From Campylobacteraceae bacterium (GTDB taxonomy: Bacteria; Campylobacterota; Campylobacteria; Campylobacterales; Sulfurospirillaceae): a stretch of 6,475 bases of DNA. The notes below the pieces were generated by a model that searched no databases, was not told where the DNA came from, and saw nothing but the letters and a program-made list of their open reading frames with translations. The position numbers and the translations under genes are program-made. The stretch is taken from positions 1 through 6,475 of the forward strand of contig JALUXQ010000214.1 of NCBI GenBank assembly GCA_027013265.1, given 5' to 3'. Of this stretch, positions 1 through 5,761 are shown piece by piece; positions within the stretch are counted from its first letter, which is position 1; every line of letters begins with the position of its first letter.

Positions 1-795
1 ACTTCCGCTTGTGGTCATCACAGGCAGTGAGCATCCACTCATCCTAGCATCACCACCAGCAGAAGCAAAACTCGCACATCTGTTTCTTTGATCATCTCCA
101 TATAACCCTTTTTTTATATTTTTGTTTATCATGCAACCTATATTTACCCCATATTCGCCATCAAGTCCAGCTTGAGCGATGGTACTGTTTCTCTCGACCA
201 CTAAGTCGAACAAATTTTCTATCAAATTTAGATCGATACTCTTTGCAAGCTCATAAATACCCCTAACTGTAAGTTTCTCCCTCTCTTCGTAGGGTGTGCT
301 AAACTGCGCATCATTGCACGCCCTATTGATAACACTTTTGCCATTTTTTTCTATCTTGGTTATATTTGTGTGTAGATGTTTTATCTCTACGAGAGCATAC
401 TCTTCATCGTTGTAAACAACTGCTTTGGCGTAAAGAGGTATATCTGTTTTTTCGTGTATAACTTTGATACTCTTTTGGTCTAGAAACTCTTTTACAGCAC
501 CGAGCTGCTCCTCTTTAACATGGCTTATAACCATCAACTCTTTTGAAGCATCTCCAGCGATCGCTCCCATAGCACACGAGGCTTCTATGCCTATCATGCC
601 TCCTGCATTTGGGATATTGACTGATTTTACATTTTTTATCATATTTCCCGATACATATATATCTATCTTCTTGGGTTTAGTTCCTAGTACCTCTACAGCT
701 TTTGCACAAGCATATGCAAGTGCTATCGGCTCAGTACATCCTTGAGCGGGAACTATCTCCTCTTTTAGTAAGTTTAATATACTCTGCGTTGTCAT
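1..795 (-). CDS. cyuA: L-cysteine desulfidase (UPF0597/CyuA family, 4Fe-4S), 3' end outside window
   Basis: The reading frame is open from ATG at 795 to the window edge, giving 265 residues without the C-terminus. It matches the UPF0597/serine-dehydratase-alpha-like family, whose characterised members are cytoplasmic oxygen-sensitive Fe-S enzymes that convert L-cysteine to pyruvate, ammonia and H2S. Visible family hallmarks are QGCTEP near the N-terminus (Cys20), IPNAGG (61-66), CAMGAIAGD (74-82), and ARMSGCSLPVMTTSGS at the truncated end (Cys255). From family knowledge, Cys20 corresponds to the substrate/base cysteine and Cys255 to one cluster ligand; the remaining ligand cysteines should lie beyond the window. 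An AAGGA ribosome binding site sits 9 bases before the start. The nearest upstream ATG, 8 bases earlier, closes at once. The gene starts 12 bp after the DUF4139 stop, so it is probably co-transcribed. Databases often label such proteins 'serine dehydratase subunit alpha family'; serine as substrate cannot be excluded. Confidence 0.87.
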   Translation of the reverse strand, partial: MTTQSILNLLKEEIVPAQGCTEPIALAYACAKAVEVLGTKPKKIDIYVSGNMIKNVKSVNIPNAGGMIGIEASCAMGAIAGDASKELMVISHVKEEQLGAVKEFLDQKSIKVIHEKTDIPLYAKAVVYNDEEYALVEIKHLHTNITKIEKNGKSVINRACNDAQFSTPYEEREKLTVRGIYELAKSIDLNLIENLFDLVVERNSTIAQAGLDGEYGVNIGCMINKNIKKGLYGDDQRNRCASFASAGGDARMSGCSLPVMTTSGS

Positions 796-807
796 TTTCT
801 CATTTCC

Positions 808-1848
808 TTATTTTTTTGGTTTTGTAGTTTTGTATCCAAATATTATAGTTTTCATCTTGCTTGGGCTAAGATTAAAACTCCATATAGTTTTTCCTTTTTT
901 ATCAATTTTTGCATTTTTTGTATCAAAAAGAGGCTCTACTTCTATATCCTCATTTTGTGAGATAGGTAACCTCTCTATGAGATTGATTTTCTGTATGGTT
1001 TTGCCTATATTTGTAATTTTATACTGCCAAACTTGTGTATTTATCTCTCTATTTCCAAAAAACTTACTCTCATTAAATCTTTTTTGTAATGTTTTTTTGA
1101 TTTTTATATTTTGATTCTCACCAAAATAGAGATTTATCTGAGTATCTTTTGCTATGTCTGGCAAGTTTCTTGTGCCAATCTGATTGCTGTCTAAGTAGAT
1201 GAATGCTTGTGCTCCTTGATAATATCTGCTACTTTTAAATTTAGTTCCTAGATATGCGTGCAAGGAGCCATATCCATCTATATCATTTTGAAATTTTATC
1301 TTTTTTGTCTGTCTGTCCAGTATTATGATTTTCTCTTTAGCATTTTGCAGCTTCACATGTAGAGCTACAAATGAAGTAGTAGTGAGATTTTCTCTATATA
1401 TGGATTTCCCCTCTACTGTTGCCATATCCATCGCTACTGGCATAGATTTTTTCATTAAGAGTTCTCTTTTTGGATAGACATTCAAATATCTTGGATAAAA
1501 AGGCATAGGAGCAATGGAGTGATTATATCTATTTGAGTGAGCATAAATATCCAAATCTTTAAAATCCTCGCCAGTTTTTTGAATTATTTTTATTTTTTTT
1601 ATAAATTGCACTTGCAAAGTGTTGCTATTTGCTTCGATGTTATAAAAATGCCTAATCTTAAAATTATACTCAGGATATGTGATTTTAACAATACCACTCT
1701 CTTTGCAACTCAAAGAAATATTAAGGTTTTTATATTTTATTGCTTTTTGATTTTGTAGTATTTTTAATTTTTCATTAGCATTTCGCAGTTTTATCTTGTA
1801 TAAAATTTTTACTAAAATACCCCAAAGTTGCAGATATCTCTTTGTCAT
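808..1848 (-). CDS. DUF4139 (MuiA-like) protein, C-terminal part of a frameshifted gene
   Basis: This 346-residue frame carries the main DUF4139 domain of an exported, mostly beta-strand protein family of unknown biochemical role ('mucoidy inhibitor MuiA'-like). Family-like landmarks are QKTGEDFKDLDI (90-101), the segment AQAFIYLDSNQIG (213-225), LYFGENQNIKI (240-250), and the end block LIERLPISQNEDIEVE (290-305) followed by TIWSFNLSPSKMKTIIFGY (321-339). The N-terminal signal peptide and beta domain expected of the family are missing here; they are encoded by the overlapping 1775-2200 frame. The first ~20 residues (from ATG 1848) look unlike family sequence and probably are not part of the ancestral protein. 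An AAAGG site 6 bases before that ATG means independent translation is possible, but without a signal peptide the product would stay in the cytoplasm. I read it as the distal half of one broken gene. Confidence 0.75.
   Translation of the reverse strand: MTKRYLQLWGILVKILYKIKLRNANEKLKILQNQKAIKYKNLNISLSCKESGIVKITYPEYNFKIRHFYNIEANSNTLQVQFIKKIKIIQKTGEDFKDLDIYAHSNRYNHSIAPMPFYPRYLNVYPKRELLMKKSMPVAMDMATVEGKSIYRENLTTTSFVALHVKLQNAKEKIIILDRQTKKIKFQNDIDGYGSLHAYLGTKFKSSRYYQGAQAFIYLDSNQIGTRNLPDIAKDTQINLYFGENQNIKIKKTLQKRFNESKFFGNREINTQVWQYKITNIGKTIQKINLIERLPISQNEDIEVEPLFDTKNAKIDKKGKTIWSFNLSPSKMKTIIFGYKTTKPKK
1775..1848 (-). other. Frame-change junction within the DUF4139 gene
   Basis: The two DUF4139 frames overlap here, and moving from the first to the second needs a +1 shift. 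The span from ATG 2200 to stop 808 is 1393 nt, exactly 464 codons plus one base, which fits a single inserted base. The most natural join is at the A-run complementary to 1789-1792: reading one A fewer gives NFIQDK followed by LRNANEKLK, continuing the coiled coil smoothly. A sequencing or assembly error, a true frameshift mutation, or programmed +1 slippage are all possible. I see no classic -1 slippage signal, and -1 would give the wrong frame. Confidence 0.65.
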
Positions 1849-2200
1849 TTTTGCCTTTTAGTGATAGTGTTTTTAGAAGATTGTTTCTCTCTTTTAAAGA
1901 TCTGATCTGATTGTTTAAATCTTCAATTTTTATGCTCAATTTTTTAATTTCTTGATTTTTGTAATTTTTAGGACTACTCAAAGATATATTGGATGCAAAG
2001 CATTTTGTCGTTTTTATGCTTATGTTTTCGAGGTTTGTTTGAGCTGGAAGCTTTAGAGAGATAAAATCTTGGTTTTTTACCTGAAAAGTTTTTGTCATAA
2101 AGGAGATATTTTTATATATATCTATCTTTGTGTGCACAGGAAAAACTTTTGCATATAGTGAAAAAAACAGGAGCATGGACATCATCATAAATTTAAACAT
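1775..2200 (-). CDS. DUF4139 (MuiA-like) protein, N-terminal part with signal peptide
   Basis: This 141-residue frame begins with a Sec-type signal peptide: a short basic start, a hydrophobic core at about residues 5-14, and a likely cleavage after Tyr16-Ala17. A beta-rich segment follows (about 18-80), then a coiled-coil-like stretch (about 84-112, with regularly spaced Leu/Ile such as IKKLSIKIEDLNNQIRSL). This order of signal, N-terminal beta domain and coiled coil is what precedes DUF4139 in the MuiA-like family, and the DUF4139 domain itself follows in the next frame. The frame ends early at TAA 1775-1777, inside the overlap with the downstream piece. A GGAG ribosome binding site lies 7 bases before the ATG, and a plausible promoter lies just upstream. 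The product as read would be an exported fragment lacking its main domain. Confidence 0.72.
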   Translation of the reverse strand: MFKFMMMSMLLFFSLYAKVFPVHTKIDIYKNISFMTKTFQVKNQDFISLKLPAQTNLENISIKTTKCFASNISLSSPKNYKNQEIKKLSIKIEDLNNQIRSLKERNNLLKTLSLKGKNDKEISATLGYFSKNFIQDKTAKC

Positions 2201-2225
2201 TTAACTCTCCTCAATCTATATTCTT

Positions 2226-2254
2226 ATTTTATCATAATCAATCTATTATGTAAA
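2226..2254 (-). promoter_or_regulatory. Putative sigma70-type promoter for the DUF4139-desulfidase operon
   Basis: On the minus strand TTTACA (2249-2254) is followed by a 17-base spacer and TAAAAT (2226-2231). Each box is one mismatch from consensus. The -10 box lies about 25 bases before the DUF4139 start, leaving a short leader that contains the GGAG ribosome binding site. Prediction by eye only; other A/T-rich -10-like boxes occur nearby. Confidence 0.45.
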
Positions 2255-2260
2255 TTCGGA

Positions 2261-2266
2261 TATAAT
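2261..2266 (+). promoter_or_regulatory. Putative -10 box for pyrG-recJ
   Basis: A perfect TATAAT lies 31 bases before the pyrG start. No convincing -35 box is visible 17 bases upstream (TCAATC), which is normal for housekeeping promoters of Campylobacterota, where the -35 motif is often absent. An AAGG ribosome binding site (2286-2289) precedes the pyrG ATG by 8 bases. This promoter faces away from the DUF4139 promoter, and the two overlap within about 40 bp. Confidence 0.5.
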
Positions 2267-2297
2267 TTGTCTAATAATTGATTACAAGGTAGAACTG

Positions 2298-3938
2298 ATG
2301 AGTAATAAAAAGACAAAATATATATTTGTGACAGGTGGAGTTTTAAGTTCTCTTGGCAAAGGAATTGCGGCAGCTAGTATCGCAACACTTTTAAAAAATT
2401 GCGGACTAAAAGTCAGTATTTTAAAAGCAGATCCATATATAAATGTAGATCCAGGAACCATGAGCCCTCTAGAGCATGGAGAGGTTTTCGTTACCGATGA
2501 TGGAGCTGAAACTGATCTGGATTTAGGGCATTATGAGAGGTTTTTAGATGAGAATCTTTACCAAAAAAACAATTTTACAACAGGAAGAGTTTACTCTTCG
2601 GTGATAGAAAGAGAGAGAAAGGGTGACTATCTTGGCAAGACTATACAGGTCATTCCTCATATCGTTGATGAGATAATCAGAAGAATCAAAAAAGCTGGTG
2701 TTGGTCAAGATGTGCTTCTTGTAGAGATTGGTGGAACAGTGGGTGATATAGAGGGATTGCCATTTTTAGAGGCTATTCGAGGGCTTGGTACCGAAGTTGG
2801 TAAAGGCAGATATATGAATATCCACCTGACCTTGATACCATACATAAAAGTTGCAGGCGAGCTCAAAACCAAACCGACTCAGCACTCTGTCCAAGAGTTA
2901 AGAAGGATTGGATTGACTCCTGACATGCTTATATGCAGAAGCGAAATGCCTCTTCCTAAAGAGTTGAAAAATAAACTTGCATTTTCTTGCGGAGTTGATA
3001 GAAATTCTGTTATAGAGTCACTAGATGCCCCAACAATCTATAAAGTACCTCTAAATTTTCTTAAAGAGGATATCTTGACTCCAATTTCACAAACTTTGAA
3101 TCTTGATGTTTTAAATCCTGACATGGAGCAGTGGGATACTTTGGTCAAGAGAGTTGTTGACCCGAGTGATGAGGTTAAGATAGCTTTTGTTGGTAAATAC
3201 CTTGATCTAAAAGAGTCATATAAATCCCTTACAGAATCATTCATACATGCAGGAGCAAATCTAAACACCAGAGTAACCCTTAAATGGGTAGATTCTGAAA
3301 AGATAGAGGAGCAAGGCAGTGAAGGTTTGCTAGATGATGTAGACGGCATACTAGTGGCTGGCGGTTTTGGTGAAAGAGGTATAAAGGGCAAGATGGCTGC
3401 CATAAAGTTTGCAAGAGAGCATAAAGTTCCATTTTTAGGGATTTGTCTTGGTATGCAATTGGCTCTCATAGAGTTTGCAAAAAATGTACTAAAAATCGAA
3501 GATGTAAATTCTGTTGAGTTTGATAAAGATTGCAAGAACCCTATCGTTTACCTCATAGACTCCTTTATAGACGCGAGTGGCAAAAAACAGTTGCGAACAT
3601 ACAAAAGTCCGCTTGGCGGTACCATGAGACTCGGAGGATATGACTGCGATACAAAAGATGGATCACTTTTGAGAGACATCTATGGTGGCGATAAGGTGAT
3701 AAGAGAGAGACACAGACACAGATATGAGGCCAATCCTGCTTATCGAGAAGAGTTTGAAACAAAGGGGCTCATAGTTGGCGGTGAATCAGATGGGCTTATC
3801 GAAACTATAGAGCTTAATAAACATCCATTTTTTCTAGGTGTTCAGTTTCACCCAGAGTTTACCTCAAGATTAACAAATCCAAATAGAGTTTTAGTTTCAT
3901 TTGTAAAGGCTTCAATAGAAAAAAGAAAAAATGACTAA
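2298..3938 (+). CDS. pyrG: CTP synthase (glutamine-hydrolysing)
   Basis: The 546-residue product has the full length usual for PyrG (about 545). It catalyses ATP-dependent amination of UTP to CTP using glutamine, the last step of pyrimidine nucleotide synthesis, in the cytoplasm. The N-terminal synthase domain shows the P-loop GGVLSSLGKG (13-22) and the block DPYINVDPGTMSPLEHGEVF. VEIGGTVGDIEG follows further on. The C-terminal class I glutamine amidotransferase domain shows GGFGERGIKGK, the nucleophile elbow FLGICLGMQ with Cys383, and GVQFHPEFTSR with His518 and Glu520, completing the catalytic triad. All key residues are present, so it should be active. It is the first gene behind the divergent promoter region and overlaps recJ by 8 bp. 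This gene order is also known from Campylobacter jejuni and Helicobacter pylori. Confidence 0.98.
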   Translation: MSNKKTKYIFVTGGVLSSLGKGIAAASIATLLKNCGLKVSILKADPYINVDPGTMSPLEHGEVFVTDDGAETDLDLGHYERFLDENLYQKNNFTTGRVYSSVIERERKGDYLGKTIQVIPHIVDEIIRRIKKAGVGQDVLLVEIGGTVGDIEGLPFLEAIRGLGTEVGKGRYMNIHLTLIPYIKVAGELKTKPTQHSVQELRRIGLTPDMLICRSEMPLPKELKNKLAFSCGVDRNSVIESLDAPTIYKVPLNFLKEDILTPISQTLNLDVLNPDMEQWDTLVKRVVDPSDEVKIAFVGKYLDLKESYKSLTESFIHAGANLNTRVTLKWVDSEKIEEQGSEGLLDDVDGILVAGGFGERGIKGKMAAIKFAREHKVPFLGICLGMQLALIEFAKNVLKIEDVNSVEFDKDCKNPIVYLIDSFIDASGKKQLRTYKSPLGGTMRLGGYDCDTKDGSLLRDIYGGDKVIRERHRHRYEANPAYREEFETKGLIVGGESDGLIETIELNKHPFFLGVQFHPEFTSRLTNPNRVLVSFVKASIEKRKND

Positions 3939-5505
3939 GCGGTTAAGTAAAGAAGATATAAGAGAGATTCTTTTAAATAGGTTTGCAAATGATGAGTGCA
4001 CAAAACTAGAGAGTCTCCCAAGTCCGCAGAGTTTCAAAGATATGGACAAAGCGACACAAAGAATCGCAGAGGCAATCGCAAATGATGAAAAGATAGCGAT
4101 AGCGGGAGATTATGATGTGGATGGTGTCGTCTCATCTGTTATACTTAGTACTTTTTTTGATGATATTGGTGTAGAGTATGAACTGATAATACCAAATAGA
4201 TTTAGTGATGGGTATGGGCTTAGCATGGGTATTGTCAAGAGGCTTGATGCAAAAGTTATCATAACGGTGGACAATGGCATCTCTGCAGTTGAGCCAGCGA
4301 TTTACTGCAAAGACAAAGGCATAGATCTTATCATCACAGACCACCATAGTATACCTAGTCAAATTCCGCAGGCGTATGCGATTATAAACCCAAAACAAGA
4401 GGATTGCAAGTTTCCAAATTGTGAGATTTGTGGTGCGCAGGTGGCTTGGTATCTAGTGGCAAGTTTAAAAAAGGCTCTAAATGTGAAGTATGATTTATCT
4501 TCGTTTTTAGAGCTTCTTTGTATCGCTATCATGGCTGATATGATGGAGTTGGTTGACATGAATAGAGTCATGGTTAAAAAAGGGATACAGGCGCTAAACA
4601 GATCTAAAAGACCAGCTTTTGAGGCGATAAAGCGCTATTTTGATAAGAATAGTTTGCAAAGTGATGAGATATCTTTTTTAATTGCACCACTTATTAATAG
4701 CTCAGGTAGAATGGAAGATGCAAAGTTTTCATACAACTTTCTAAAGTCCTCTTCTCTCGAAGAGGCGATGGAGAGACTTGAATATATAGTAAATCTAAAT
4801 AACAGCAGAAAAGATGAAGAGAAAAGACTCTTTGACAACTCATTGCAACATGTAAAAGAGGATGAAAATATCATTATAGCATGGGGAGAAGAGTGGCATG
4901 AGGGCATAGTCGGTATAGTGGCTTCAAGATTGTCCAAAAGATTCAAACGGCCAGCAATAGTTTTTTCGATAAATGGTGGTAAGGCAAAGGGAAGTGCAAG
5001 AGGTGTTGGCGACATTGACATCCTCTCTTTGATACAAAATCAAAAAGATATCCTTTTGGGATTTGGTGGTCATAAAGGTGCTGCGGGCGTGCTTCTAAAA
5101 GAGGAAAATTTAGAGATATTTAAAGCTAGAATGTATGAAGCAGCTAAAAATATAGAGAGTTCAAGACTTAAGGCAAGCACCGATATCTTAGGAGAAATTG
5201 ATCCAGCTTCTATAGATTTTGAGTTGCTTGAAATCCTTGAAGAGTTTGAGCCATATGGTCAGAAAAATCCAAAACCAAGCTTTATCTTACGAAATATCAG
5301 TGTTAAAGTAGATAAAAAATTGGGAAAAGATAAAAACCATCTAAAACTGATACTTCAAGAAGGTACAAGTACTTTGGAAGCGATATTTTTTAACTTCGAC
5401 AAGCAAGTTGAAAGAGGCGATAAAATCGACATCTTGTTTACTGTCTCCAAGAATGATTATAGGGGATTGGTAACGCCGCAACTCATAGTGCAAGAGATTC
5501 TTTAG
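3931..5505 (+). CDS. recJ: Single-stranded-DNA-specific exonuclease RecJ
   Basis: The 524-residue product is a DHH/DHHA1 phosphoesterase of the RecJ family, a 5'-3' single-strand DNA exonuclease acting in RecF-pathway recombination and repair. Metal-binding motifs are in order: AGDYDVDG (58-65), TVDNG (112-116), TDHH (136-139), an Asp in IMADMMEL (Asp203), and SSGRM (257-261). The DHHA1 part has EGIVGIVASRL (324-334), SARG (355-358) and the signature GGHKGAAG (379-386). An OB-fold-like end contains EPYGQKNPKPSF (440-451). It is shorter than E. coli RecJ (577) but complete. A cysteine trio (159, 164, 167) after the DHH motif is a small local feature of unknown meaning. The ATG at 3931 lies inside the last codons of pyrG with only a weak purine-rich A/G stretch before it, so translation probably depends on ribosomes finishing pyrG. 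Confidence 0.97.
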   Translation: MTKRLSKEDIREILLNRFANDECTKLESLPSPQSFKDMDKATQRIAEAIANDEKIAIAGDYDVDGVVSSVILSTFFDDIGVEYELIIPNRFSDGYGLSMGIVKRLDAKVIITVDNGISAVEPAIYCKDKGIDLIITDHHSIPSQIPQAYAIINPKQEDCKFPNCEICGAQVAWYLVASLKKALNVKYDLSSFLELLCIAIMADMMELVDMNRVMVKKGIQALNRSKRPAFEAIKRYFDKNSLQSDEISFLIAPLINSSGRMEDAKFSYNFLKSSSLEEAMERLEYIVNLNNSRKDEEKRLFDNSLQHVKEDENIIIAWGEEWHEGIVGIVASRLSKRFKRPAIVFSINGGKAKGSARGVGDIDILSLIQNQKDILLGFGGHKGAAGVLLKEENLEIFKARMYEAAKNIESSRLKASTDILGEIDPASIDFELLEILEEFEPYGQKNPKPSFILRNISVKVDKKLGKDKNHLKLILQEGTSTLEAIFFNFDKQVERGDKIDILFTVSKNDYRGLVTPQLIVQEIL

Positions 5506-5542
5506 TTTTTACTGTTTTTGAAATGTTATATCTACCACACAT
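5483..5542 (-). pseudogene. Possible 5' remnant of an SRAP/YedK (HMCES-like) gene
   Basis: On the minus strand an AGGAG ribosome binding site (5549-5553) is followed after 6 bases by ATG and the residues MCGRYNISKTVKT. MCGR(Y/F) is the near-invariant N-terminus of the SRAP family; Cys2, exposed after Met removal, forms the thiazolidine crosslink to abasic sites in single-stranded DNA. The frame then runs into the antisense of the recJ 3' end and stops after 19 codons; the rest of a usual ~200-residue SRAP protein is absent. I infer that a convergent SRAP gene lost all but its first dozen or so codons by deletion. The short match could be chance, though the good ribosome binding site argues against that. 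Confidence 0.35.
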
Positions 5543-5593
5543 CTTTTGCTCCTAATAAATGGCAGTAATGTAGCTGCTATAAAAAATACTAGA

Positions 5594-5610
5594 TCGCACC
5601 ATAGGTGTGA
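5594..5610. other. Short inverted repeat (hairpin) in the recJ-oxidase gap
   Basis: TCGCACC, loop ATA, GGTGTGA forms a 7-bp stem with one G-T pair as read on the plus strand. No T-run follows directly on the plus strand; on the minus strand a run of six T lies about nine bases further on. It is a weak candidate terminator at best. The region 5506-5658 otherwise shows no intact gene and no clear terminator for recJ. Confidence 0.3.
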
Positions 5611-5658
5611 GAATTGCCCAAAACTTCATTTTTAATAAAATAACTACAAAATAATCAC

Positions 5659-5678
5659 TCCACACTATTTCCACACTA
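5659..5678 (+). promoter_or_regulatory. Direct repeat, candidate activator binding site before copper oxidase
   Basis: TCCACACTA occurs at 5659-5667 and again at 5670-5678, an 11-base period that puts both copies on one face of the helix. The pair covers the -35 position of the putative -10 box at 5685-5690, which itself lacks a -35 match. This is the layout expected for an OmpR-family response regulator activator. Copper-resistance oxidases are often under CopRS/CusRS-type two-component control, but no regulator gene is in the window, so this is inference. Confidence 0.4.
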
Positions 5679-5684
5679 AAATTA

Positions 5685-5690
5685 TACAAT
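5685..5690 (+). promoter_or_regulatory. Putative -10 box for leader and multicopper oxidase
   Basis: TACAAT differs from TATAAT at one base and lies 7 bases after the direct repeat and 30 bases before the leader-peptide ATG at 5720. No -35 consensus is visible 17 bases upstream. The assignment rests on position and composition in A/T-rich DNA. Confidence 0.35.
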
Positions 5691-5692
5691 TC

Positions 5693-5707
5693 TTTTGAAT
5701 TTCAAAA
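5693..5707. promoter_or_regulatory. 15-bp dyad around the presumed transcription start
   Basis: TTTTGAA, a single T, then TTCAAAA form a perfect inverted repeat with 7-base arms. It starts 3 bases after the putative -10 box and ends just before the AAGGA at 5710-5714. The centre is too tight for a stable RNA hairpin, so a dimeric repressor operator is the likelier role if it has one. An A/T-rich dyad of this size could also arise by chance. Confidence 0.28.
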
Positions 5708-5719
5708 TAAAGGAAAAAA

Positions 5720-5761
5720 ATGAATACTGCAAAGAAAATCATTTATGGAGAATACAGATGA
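5720..5761 (+). CDS. Possible 13-residue leader peptide upstream of the multicopper oxidase
   Basis: A 13-codon frame, MNTAKKIIYGEYR, begins 5 bases after an AAGGA ribosome binding site (5710-5714). It ends at TGA 5759-5761, which overlaps the oxidase start in an ATGA arrangement (5758-5761). The oxidase also has its own GGAG (5747-5750) inside this frame. Such overlap suggests that ribosomes finishing the leader help start the oxidase, or that the leader controls access to that site. The peptide itself shows no recognisable motif (no His/Met/Cys copper cluster). It could instead be a chance frame behind a redundant ribosome binding site. Confidence 0.4.
   Translation: MNTAKKIIYGEYR

Noticed and set aside
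464..745. 93-codon plus-strand open frame
   Set aside because: Antisense to the clearly recognised desulfidase frame, with no ribosome binding site or domain.
1775..1848. Programmed -1 ribosomal frameshifting as the explanation for the split DUF4139 gene
   Set aside because: The second frame is +1 relative to the first, so -1 slippage gives the wrong frame; no stimulatory hairpin is obvious.
3038..3535. 165-codon minus-strand open frame
   Set aside because: It lies wholly antisense to the amidotransferase part of pyrG. It is Ser/Pro-rich, has no recognisable domain, and is a typical shadow of a conserved gene.
4635..5021. 128-codon minus-strand open frame
   Set aside because: Antisense to the middle of recJ, low-complexity Ser/Leu composition, no domain; treated as a shadow.
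5506..5540. Rho-independent terminator directly after recJ
   Set aside because: T-runs are present, but no stem precedes them; the only hairpin in the gap is at 5594-5610 and lacks a T-run on the plus strand.
5552..5629. 25-codon minus-strand frame beginning MKFWAILTPM, ending 9 bases before the MCGRY start
   Set aside because: No ribosome binding site before its ATG and no recognisable sequence; it is in frame with MCGRY but separated from it by a stop, so probably chance.
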